From contig JAZQQK010000018.1 in NCBI GenBank assembly GCA_045629065.1, positions 1 through 10,348 of the forward strand: 10,348 bases of DNA, in the 5' to 3' direction. The stretch's first letter is position 1, and each line of letters begins with the position of its first letter. Positions 1-5,132 of the stretch are shown here, piece after piece. The stretch is from JAKSSM01 sp045629065 (GTDB lineage: Bacteria; Bacillota; Clostridia; Peptostreptococcales; Anaerovoracaceae). A program made the position numbers and the translations under genes. A model generated the notes under the pieces. The model was not told where the DNA came from, made no database searches, and saw only the letters and a program-made list of their open reading frames with translations.

Positions 1-151
1 ATTCAATTTCAACAAGGAACTTTACGGCAAGCAGATTAAAATTGAATTCGTGAAAATGATGCGCGAAGAGGTTAAGTTCTCATCGATCGATGAGCTTAAG
101 TTGCAGATAAAGAATGATTGCATAGAAGCGCAGCACTATCATAATTTATAG
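1..151 (+). CDS. ribF: RibF C-terminal end (riboflavin kinase/FAD synthetase), partial
   Basis: The window opens inside a plus-strand reading frame (codons from base 2, TAG at 149-151) that encodes the last 49 residues of a protein. The readable piece has LYGK, then an IEFVKMMREEVKFSS stretch, then ELKLQIKNDCIEA. This matches the end of the riboflavin kinase domain of bifunctional RibF, where an LYG motif is followed by a V.F...LR.E.KF pattern and a QI..D helix. In the family the enzyme phosphorylates riboflavin to FMN and adenylates FMN to FAD in the cytoplasm. Its place directly before rpsO and pnp is the usual Firmicutes order (truB-ribF-rpsO-pnp), which supports the call. Only the C-terminal end is present, so the catalytic residues and the FAD synthetase domain cannot be checked. 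The frame is intact to its stop. Confidence 0.82.
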   Translation, partial: FNFNKELYGKQIKIEFVKMMREEVKFSSIDELKLQIKNDCIEAQHYHNL

Positions 152-224
152 CGCGCGAGCATGCAATCGAACTCCAGACCCGAACGAGAGGCGGAAGATG
201 GAGTCGATTCGCTGCGGGAGCGCT
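151..224 (+). repeat. GC-rich long imperfect hairpin after ribF
   Basis: Immediately after (and touching) the ribF stop lies a GC-rich sequence able to form a long irregular hairpin. The central helix pairs 165-176 with 199-209: eleven pairs with A171 bulged. It continues outward through 163-164/211-212 and 159-161/213-215 with single-base bulges, and then through GCGC 151-154 with GCGC 220-223 across an internal loop. The apical loop is about 177-198. There is no T tract after it; A-rich DNA follows and then the rpsO promoter. It therefore looks more like an mRNA 3'-end stabiliser or a dispersed palindromic element than a classic intrinsic terminator. It shares short motifs with the large palindrome after pnp: GCGGAAG at 191-197 and CGCTGCGGGAG at 210-220. 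Confidence 0.5.
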
Positions 225-235
225 AACGAAAACAC

Positions 236-264
236 TTGACAGTGCGTGGCTTCGGTGCTATTAT
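236..264 (+). promoter_or_regulatory. Sigma-A-type promoter for rpsO
   Basis: A perfect -35 box TTGACA lies at 236-241 and TATTAT (five of six bases to TATAAT) at 259-264, separated by 17 bp. Transcription should start near 270-272, giving a leader of about 84 nt before the rpsO start codon. The promoter sits just after the GC-rich hairpin that follows ribF, so rpsO and pnp can be transcribed apart from the upstream genes. Confidence 0.85.
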
Positions 265-270
265 GTATGA

Positions 271-354
271 GTTAATGAGTACCTATAACTTGGTCGATGC
301 GAAACTCCAACGCACGACTCAGTTCTAGGCGTATTAAGAAAAGGAGAAAAAACA
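271..354 (+). promoter_or_regulatory. Putative S15 autoregulatory leader with SD-sequestering pseudoknot
   Basis: The predicted 5' leader of rpsO folds into a long hairpin. A lower helix pairs 282-290 with 321-329 (eight pairs and one T-C mismatch). After a U291/C320 mismatch an upper helix pairs 292-296 with 315-319 and 298-301 with 311-314, with A297 bulged and a nine-base loop at 302-310. A weak basal helix 272-276/333-337 is possible. Two details fit S15 control. G292-U319 stacks on G293-C318, a G-U/G-C step like the one S15 recognises in 16S rRNA. The loop bases CTCC (305-308) are complementary to GGAG (343-346) of the rpsO Shine-Dalgarno, so a pseudoknot could hide the ribosome site. 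S15 leaders of several structural classes are known in bacteria; the assignment here is inferred from pairing by eye, without covariation. Confidence 0.6.
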
Positions 355-621
355 ATGATTACAAAAGAAATCAAAGAACAAATCATCAAAGAGTATGGCT
401 TAAAAGAAGGAGACACAGGTTCCCCAGAAGTACAAGTAGCACTCTTAACTTACAGAATCAATGACTTAAACGAGCACTTAAAGACTCACAAGAAGGATTT
501 CCACTCAAGACGTGGCCTTTTAAAGATGGTTGGTCAAAGAAGAAATATGCTTGCTTATCTTAAGGAAGTTGACCTCGAGAGATATAGAACACTCGTAGCT
601 CGCTTAGGATTAAGAAAGTAA
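355..621 (+). CDS. rpsO: 30S ribosomal protein S15
   Basis: This 88-residue protein has the full length and character of ribosomal protein S15, a primary 16S rRNA-binding protein of the 30S platform that binds the helix 20-22 junction. Recognisable segments are GDTGSPEVQ (about 20-28), the helix RINDLNEHLKTHKKD, then FHSRRGLLKMVGQRRNMLAYL (about 49-69) with the conserved His, Asp and Ser contacts to rRNA, and the basic C-terminus ARLGLRK. The ATG at 355 is preceded by a strong AAGGAG at 341-346 with an eight-base spacer. The gene has its own promoter (236-264) and a structured leader that probably mediates translational feedback by S15. It is followed by a hairpin with a short T run and then by pnp, the classical rpsO-pnp pair. 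The identification is close to certain. Confidence 0.98.
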   Translation: MITKEIKEQIIKEYGLKEGDTGSPEVQVALLTYRINDLNEHLKTHKKDFHSRRGLLKMVGQRRNMLAYLKEVDLERYRTLVARLGLRK

Positions 622-631
622 TCAAAAAGAT

Positions 632-664
632 ATTTAAGCGAGGCACAAGCCTCGCTTTTAAATA
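632..664 (+). terminator. rpsO terminator or processing hairpin
   Basis: A nine-base-pair perfect stem, AAGCGAGGC at 636-644 with GCCTCGCTT at 649-657, closes on an ACAA loop and runs directly into TTTT (656-659). Flanking A/T pairs (632-635 with 660-663) can extend it if TT 658-659 bulge out. It lies 14 bases after the rpsO stop and looks like an intrinsic terminator with a short T tract, probably allowing read-through into pnp. In E. coli the same intercistronic position carries a terminator and RNase III processing sites. Confidence 0.72.
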
Positions 665-667
665 TAT

Positions 668-709
668 TATGGCATAAGCCATATTAGTTATTAGGGGCGC
701 GGGGCGCTC
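668..709 (+). other. Two small hairpins in the pnp leader
   Basis: Two further stem-loops lie between the rpsO terminator and the pnp ribosome binding site. The first is TATGGC 668-673 with GCCATA 678-683 and loop ATAA. The second is a very GC-rich hairpin pairing 695-700 with 704-709 (one G-U pair, three-base loop). They could be processing or autocontrol structures in the pnp leader, as is known for E. coli pnp, or upstream barriers to 3' exonucleases. No convincing separate pnp promoter was seen in this gap. Confidence 0.4.
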
Positions 710-741
710 TATAGTTGTTTGACATTAAGGAGGTAGTTTTA

Positions 742-2859
742 ATGCCAAGATTTACAGATTACAGAACATTTAGATACCCATTAGGTGGTAGACTTCTTCA
801 ATTAGAAATCGGTAAGGTTTGCGAACAAGCAAACGGCCAAGTATGGGTACAGTACGGCGACACAGTCGTAAACGTAACAGTATGCTGCTCCAAGGAAGCT
901 AAGGAAGGTCAAGATTTCTTCCCACTTTCAGTAGACTTCGAAGAAAAGATGTATGGTGTTGGTAAGATTCCAGGAGGATTCATCAAGAGAGAAGGTCGTC
1001 CAGGAGAGCATGCGATTTTAACATCAAGATTAATCGACAGACCACTTCGCCCACTTTTCCCAAAGGGATTCTATAACGACGTAGTAGTTGTTGCTACAGC
1101 AATGTCAGTTGACCAAGACTGCTCACCAGAAATCGCTGCAATGATCGGTTCATCCGTAGCAATCGCAATTTCTGATATTCCATGGGATGGTCCTACAGCT
1201 GCAGTTAAGATCGGTAGAGTAGATGGTAAACTCATCATCAACCCAACTCTCGAACAGAGAGCAGTTTCCGACATCGATATGACTGTTGCAGGAACTAAGG
1301 AAGCCATCATGATGGTAGAAGCAGGCGCAAAGGAAGTTCCAGAAATGGAAATGCTCGATGCCATCCTCTTCGCTCACGAAGAAATCAAGAAAATCGTAGA
1401 ATTTATTGAACAAATCGTAGCTGAAGTTGGTAAGCCAAAGATGGAAATCGAACTTTACAAGCCAGCTGAAGAAATAGATCAAGCAGTTCGTGAATTCGCT
1501 ACTCCACTCATGAAGGAAGCAATCCACACTAAGGACAAGCTTGAAAGATTAGACAATATGGATAAGGTTGAAGTTTTAACAAAGGAACACTTTGCTGAGA
1601 CTTATCCAGAAGGAACTCGTGATATCGAAACAGTTCTTTACAACATCACAAAGGAAACAGTAAGAACTATGATCTTAGACGAAGGAATTCGTCCAGATGA
1701 CAGAAAGCTTACAGAAATCAGACCAATCTTCTGCGAAACTGGACTTCTTCCAAGGGTTCACGGAACAGGTTTATTCAAGCGTGGTCAAACTCAAGTACTT
1801 TCTTCTTGCACACTTGCTCCTGCATCAGAAGCACAGGTTATCGAAGGAATTACAGAGCAGACTGAAAAGAGATATATGCACCAATACAACTTCCCAGGAT
1901 ATTCAACAGGCGAAGCAAAATCACCTCGTACACCTGGCAGAAGAGAAATTGGACACGGTGCGCTTGCAGAAAGAGCACTTCTCCCAGTTATTCCATCAGT
2001 TGAAGAATTCCCATATGCGATTAGAGTCGTATCCGATGTACTTTCATCAAACGGTTCCACATCAATGGGTTCAACTTGCGGCTCATGCTTAGCACTTATG
2101 GATGCTGGTGTTCCTATTAAGAGACCAGTTGCTGGTATCGCAATGGGACTTATCGAAAGAGTAAAGGAAGACGGAACATCAGAGTTCGCAATCCTCTCCG
2201 ATATTCAAGGTATGGAAGACTTCTTAGGCGATATGGACTTCAAGGTAACAGGTACTGAAATCGGTGTTACTGCTATCCAGATGGATATCAAGGTTCACGG
2301 CTTATCAAGAGACATCCTTGAAAAGGCACTTCGCCAAGCTAAGGAAGGCAGAATGTTCATTATGGACAAGATGCTTGAAGAAATCCCTGAATACCGTCAG
2401 AACTTATCAAAGTGGGCTCCAAGAGCAATGTCACTTCAAATCAATCCTGACAAGGTTAGAATCGTTATCGGCAAGGGTGGCGAAACTATCAACGGATTAA
2501 TCGACAAGTACGACGTTAAGATCGATATCACAGATGACGGCTTAGTTTCAATCTATGGCACAGATGGTGAAAAGGCTGAAGCTTGCAAGAAGGAAATCGA
2601 AATCTTAACTAAGGACGTTGAAGTTGGAGAAATCTACGAAGGTACAGTTACAAGAATCCTTTCAACAGCAAAGGGTTCCGTAGGTGCTTTCATTGAAATC
2701 TTACCTGGTAAGGAAGGTCTCCTTCACATCTCCAAGATGGCTAAGGAAAGAGTAGAAAAGGTAGAAGATGTTATGAATATCGGCGATGTTGTTACTGTAA
2801 AGGTAACTGAAATCGACAGCCAGAACAGAATCAACCTTTCTCGCAAAGAACTTCTCTAA
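742..2859 (+). CDS. pnp: Polyribonucleotide nucleotidyltransferase (PNPase)
   Basis: This is a complete PNPase of 705 residues, within the usual 690-720. It degrades RNA 3' to 5' by phosphorolysis and acts as a ring-shaped trimer in the cytoplasm, often in the RNA degradosome. Domains in order: first RNase PH-like domain (about 5-140, with GRPGEH and LIDRPLRPLFPKGF), a helical linker, the second catalytic RNase PH domain (about 300-540), a KH domain with GKGG at 577-580, and an S1 domain (about 628-705, GTVTRIL to NLSRKEL). The phosphate-binding SNGSTSMGS (436-444) and the catalytic aspartates in SDIQGMEDFLGDMDFKV (about 487 and 493) are present. ATG 742 is preferred because AAGGAGG (727-733) lies eight bases upstream; a TTG nine codons earlier overlaps that site. 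Codon use is strongly biased, as expected for a highly expressed gene. Confidence 0.98.
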   Translation: MPRFTDYRTFRYPLGGRLLQLEIGKVCEQANGQVWVQYGDTVVNVTVCCSKEAKEGQDFFPLSVDFEEKMYGVGKIPGGFIKREGRPGEHAILTSRLIDRPLRPLFPKGFYNDVVVVATAMSVDQDCSPEIAAMIGSSVAIAISDIPWDGPTAAVKIGRVDGKLIINPTLEQRAVSDIDMTVAGTKEAIMMVEAGAKEVPEMEMLDAILFAHEEIKKIVEFIEQIVAEVGKPKMEIELYKPAEEIDQAVREFATPLMKEAIHTKDKLERLDNMDKVEVLTKEHFAETYPEGTRDIETVLYNITKETVRTMILDEGIRPDDRKLTEIRPIFCETGLLPRVHGTGLFKRGQTQVLSSCTLAPASEAQVIEGITEQTEKRYMHQYNFPGYSTGEAKSPRTPGRREIGHGALAERALLPVIPSVEEFPYAIRVVSDVLSSNGSTSMGSTCGSCLALMDAGVPIKRPVAGIAMGLIERVKEDGTSEFAILSDIQGMEDFLGDMDFKVTGTEIGVTAIQMDIKVHGLSRDILEKALRQAKEGRMFIMDKMLEEIPEYRQNLSKWAPRAMSLQINPDKVRIVIGKGGETINGLIDKYDVKIDITDDGLVSIYGTDGEKAEACKKEIEILTKDVEVGEIYEGTVTRILSTAKGSVGAFIEILPGKEGLLHISKMAKERVEKVEDVMNIGDVVTVKVTEIDSQNRINLSRKELL

Positions 2860-2872
2860 TTAGAACAATATA

Positions 2873-3008
2873 AAACCCCGATATATATGTCAGGGCGGGT
2901 TTGACGACCGTCGGTCCTTGGCGATTGCCCGCGGAAGCGAGGCAGAGCCTAGTACCGCTACGGGAGGAGCCCGCGAGAGCGAAAGCCGTGGCATATATAT
3001 CGGGGTTT
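2873..3008. repeat. 136-nt structured palindrome between convergent genes
   Basis: Between the pnp stop and the convergent transporter stop lies a large palindrome. Arms 2873-2889 and 2992-3008 pair perfectly over 17 bp (CCCCGATATATATG core). The helix continues inward by three pairs (2890-2892 with 2989-2991, one of them G-U), one G-G mismatch, and three more pairs (2894-2896 with 2985-2987). The enclosed 88 nt are GC-rich, unlike the flanks, and can form several small hairpins: GACC/GGTC (2906-2916), GCGG/CCGC (2931-2934/2955-2958) enclosing AGGC/GCCT (2940-2950), and CGGG/CCCG (2961-2973). TTT follows on the plus strand and TTTTATATT on the minus strand. It may be a bidirectional terminator carrying a large insert, or the DNA of a structured RNA. 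No family was recognised. Confidence 0.7.
2873..3008 (-). terminator. Shared bidirectional terminator for pnp and the transporter (inferred)
   Basis: The outer arms of the palindrome lie 13 nt after the pnp stop and 4 nt beyond the transporter stop on the other strand. The GGGG-rich base of the stem is followed by TTTTATATT on the minus strand, a reasonable termination tract, and by only TTT on the plus strand. Termination of both convergent transcripts here is an inference. The loop of almost 90 nt is far larger than in ordinary intrinsic terminators, so the inner hairpins may be needed for function. Confidence 0.5.
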
Positions 3009-3012
3009 AGTG

Positions 3013-3957
3013 TTACAAATAGATATTCGTGAGAAAGGTTGCAGTTAATGGGATAATGACAACAGAGATAAGCGTCGTGAATGCGACATACTCAGCGCAG
3101 AGAAGCGAGTTGCGACCTTGAGACTGAGCAACCGGTGTAGTAGCTGCAGCCGTAGGAAGTGCAGAGGCAAGCACGAAGCAGATTTTCATGCCAACTGCGA
3201 TGTCTAACGGATTTACTATCAAGAACATAACTACAGGAATTATGAGCATCTTTATCAAGCCCATAACAATCATCCTGTAGTTTTTTAATATCTTCTTAAA
3301 CTTGGATTCTGAAAGTTGCATGCCGATGATGAAGAGCGAAAGTGAAACGGTTACGTCCCCGATAGTATCTATACAATCAAACACTACAGATGGGAAGTGA
3401 AGGCCACTAAACATCATCACGAGTGCAACTATTGAACAGATTGTGTTAATGTTGAAGAAATCTTTTAATGCTTTCTTTATATCGAACTTTCCGCTATTAG
3501 AACCGATGTTGATAAGCACTGGCCCTAAGGCATTGCACTGAATTGTAAGGGTTATATTGAATATAACCATATAGAACAAAATGTCTGGTCCAAAGAGTGC
3601 GAGCGTAATAGGGAAACCTAAGAATCCAGTGTTATTAGTTGCAAAGAGGAGAATGTATGCTCCTAAATCTTCTCTTGGAACCTTAAATACATATTTCGAA
3701 AGTAAAAATGCTACAATATTAAACGCAAGATAGAATAGGAAACCGAATAGAAGGGTGAAAATCGTATCGTGGAATGTATTCTCTGTGATTTCCTTCTCGG
3801 TAATGGATGCTAATATCATGCATGGTAGGCAGAGCTTAATCAAAAGGGTAGAGAAATATTTCTGTGACTCATGAGGCAAAATTTTTCCCTTACCAAAACC
3901 GAAGCCTACTCCGATGATTAAAAATATGGATAAAACTTTTTCAAAAATAACTAACAT
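3013..3957 (-). CDS. AEC-family transporter (auxin efflux carrier/malate permease type)
   Basis: This is a 314-residue, strongly hydrophobic inner-membrane protein with about ten predicted membrane segments (roughly 3-22, 38-53, 64-90, 99-121, 125-148, 170-186, 196-214, 228-248, 254-272, 290-310). Two pieces match the AEC family: NNTGFLGFPI (108-117) in the first half and LPTAAATTPVAQSQGRN (268-284) in the second, the paired broken-helix regions of this fold. Characterised bacterial members move organic acids such as malate, but the substrate here cannot be read from sequence. The length is typical (300-320). Start codon ATG at 3957-3955 has GAGGAG seven to eight bases upstream on the minus strand. 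It is divergent from the acyltransferase operon and convergent with pnp, and stands alone with its own promoter. Confidence 0.9.
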   Translation of the reverse strand: MLVIFEKVLSIFLIIGVGFGFGKGKILPHESQKYFSTLLIKLCLPCMILASITEKEITENTFHDTIFTLLFGFLFYLAFNIVAFLLSKYVFKVPREDLGAYILLFATNNTGFLGFPITLALFGPDILFYMVIFNITLTIQCNALGPVLINIGSNSGKFDIKKALKDFFNINTICSIVALVMMFSGLHFPSVVFDCIDTIGDVTVSLSLFIIGMQLSESKFKKILKNYRMIVMGLIKMLIIPVVMFLIVNPLDIAVGMKICFVLASALPTAAATTPVAQSQGRNSLLCAEYVAFTTLISVVIIPLTATFLTNIYL

Positions 3958-3972
3958 TTTTTGCTCCTCTAA

Positions 3973-4001
3973 ACAATAATTTTAGCAAATTTTTGTGTCA
4001 A
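3973..4001 (-). promoter_or_regulatory. Probable promoter for the AEC transporter
   Basis: On the minus strand a perfect TTGACA (plus-strand 3996-4001) is followed after 17 bp by TATTGT (plus-strand 3973-3978), four of six bases to consensus. The site lies just upstream of the GAGGAG ribosome binding site, so the 5' leader would be very short. An alternative -10 with different spacing is possible in this AT-rich DNA. Confidence 0.5.
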
Positions 4002-4042
4002 TATCAACCTCATAAGTATACATACAAGAAAATCCTTCAAGT

Positions 4043-4071
4043 TTGCTATTTAACAAAAATCGTGGTATAAT
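4043..4071 (+). promoter_or_regulatory. Extended -10 promoter for the acyltransferase operon
   Basis: A perfect TATAAT at 4066-4071 is preceded by TGG, giving an extended -10 element. TTGCTA (four of six to TTGACA) lies 17 bp upstream at 4043-4048. Transcription would start near 4078, leaving a leader of about 80 nt before the ATG at 4158. It is back to back with the transporter promoter, so this 200-bp gap is a divergent control region. Confidence 0.8.
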
Positions 4072-4081
4072 AAACAAGTCT

Positions 4082-4120
4082 ATGGGACAAGTAATTTGCC
4101 CCATCCTATGTTTTTATTTT
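4082..4120 (+). promoter_or_regulatory. Leader hairpin with T-rich tract, possible attenuator
   Basis: Just after the predicted start site, 4082-4090 can pair with 4096-4104 (eight pairs with one A-C mismatch, loop GTAAT). Six bases later comes a T-rich run, TTTTTATTTTT (4111-4121). This resembles an intrinsic terminator placed inside a leader, about 40 nt before the gene, and could allow attenuation. The gap between stem and T run weakens the case, and no competing antiterminator or known riboswitch fold was identified. Confidence 0.3.
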
Positions 4121-4157
4121 TGCAATTATTTATTAGTTATTTGTAAGGGAAAGTATT

Positions 4158-5081
4158 ATGTCAGATGAAAAGAAGAAGCGCAAGTTTGGCAATCGTCCAG
4201 ATGGCCATTGGTTAAGAGATGAAGAGGATTCTATCCATGGCATTATGCCTTATCTTTATCCTAATCGCGCTGATAACGAAGCATTCATCCAAGAATGCGT
4301 GGACTTAGGTCCAGTTAATGCTTACGTCGACAAAAAGAACGCCGAATTGAAAGCAAAGGTTGAAGCCGGGGAACTGCCACCTAGCGCCTTGGAAGATCCA
4401 TACAAGATGTTCCAAATTATTTTGGCAGCATTGGTTAAGACTATGACACTTAGGCCTAAACTTAACCGATTCATAGCACATTACAAACTATATCAGAGAA
4501 ACGACCTAATTTTAGGCTTTGTAGTAAAGAAAAAATTTGCCGATAATGGCGGGGAAGCACTCGCATTTATCAAGTTCGGACCGGAGTCTACAGTAGACAC
4601 AATTCACGAAAAAATTGTTGAAGAAATCAATTACTGCCGTAAGGAAGATACGGTTGATAATTCAACGGATATGATGGACAAGTTCATCAAGCTTCCAGCA
4701 TTTTTATTGAGATTTGCTTTTGTGTTTATTAGAGCGTTCGATAAGCGTGGCTGGATGCCATATTCACTAATAAAGACTGATCCAGACTATGCATCTGCAT
4801 TCATCACTAACTTAGGGTCAATCGGTCTTAAATCAGGATATCACCACTTATCCAACTGGGGAACAGTTTCTTTCTTTATGATTCTAGGAGAAAAAAGATG
4901 GAAACCAGTATACGATAAGGATGGCAATATGGAAATGCATGAGGTTATCGACATCGGTTTGACGGTCGATGAACGCATTGCAGACGGCTTCTATTTTTCA
5001 CGTTCAGTGAAGCTGTTTAAACACTTATTAGCACATCCAGAACTTCTGGAAACTAGAGCAGACGAACCTGTTGAGTTCTAA
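4158..5081 (+). CDS. Stand-alone E2/CAT-superfamily acyltransferase-like protein
   Basis: This 307-residue protein resembles the catalytic domain of 2-oxo acid dehydrogenase E2 acyltransferases (chloramphenicol acetyltransferase fold). It has no lipoyl domain and no peripheral subunit-binding domain. Family-like segments are the helix with LRPKLNRFI (98-106), TNLGSIGLKSGYHHLSNWG (217-235) and LTVDERIADGFYFSRSVKLF (268-287). In true E2 and CAT enzymes the last motif is HxxxDG with a catalytic His, for example DHRVIDG; here it reads DERIADG (271-277), with Glu at the His position and Asp276-Gly277 kept. As far as I recall, relatives in Clostridia share this change, so it is probably a subfamily trait rather than a mutation. 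Whether it catalyses acyl transfer is unknown. The ATG has a weak AAGGGA about eight bases upstream. An acyl-CoA ligase gene follows 51 nt downstream, suggesting joint work on acyl-CoA. Confidence 0.8.
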   Translation: MSDEKKKRKFGNRPDGHWLRDEEDSIHGIMPYLYPNRADNEAFIQECVDLGPVNAYVDKKNAELKAKVEAGELPPSALEDPYKMFQIILAALVKTMTLRPKLNRFIAHYKLYQRNDLILGFVVKKKFADNGGEALAFIKFGPESTVDTIHEKIVEEINYCRKEDTVDNSTDMMDKFIKLPAFLLRFAFVFIRAFDKRGWMPYSLIKTDPDYASAFITNLGSIGLKSGYHHLSNWGTVSFFMILGEKRWKPVYDKDGNMEMHEVIDIGLTVDERIADGFYFSRSVKLFKHLLAHPELLETRADEPVEF

Positions 5082-5132
5082 AATTTAGCATCTGTGTGTA
5101 AGCGAATTTTTTGAAGAAAAGAGATGTAAAAA

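Noticed and set aside
719..724. A TTGACA just before pnp looks like a -35 box.
   Set aside because: No -10 lies at suitable spacing; a start from it would fall inside the pnp coding sequence.
715..741. A TTG at 715 could extend PNPase by nine residues.
   Set aside because: The extension overlaps the strong AAGGAGG at 727-733, which is correctly spaced from the ATG at 742, and known PNPases start close to that ATG.
1150..1527. Open frames on the minus strand (to 125 residues) and in another plus-strand frame at 1697-2092, all inside pnp.
   Set aside because: They lie wholly within a certain, highly conserved gene, have no ribosome binding sites or recognisable domains, and are explained by its strong codon bias.
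2873..3008. The palindrome as a transposon or MITE with target-site duplication.
   Set aside because: No matching direct repeats flank the arms (flanks are ATA on the left and AGT on the right), and no transposase or second full copy is present in the window.
4842..4847. His229-His230 in the E2-like protein as a possible displaced catalytic His.
   Set aside because: They lie about 43 residues before the DERIADG motif in the strand region following TNLGS, not at the catalytic position; without a structure they cannot be called catalytic.
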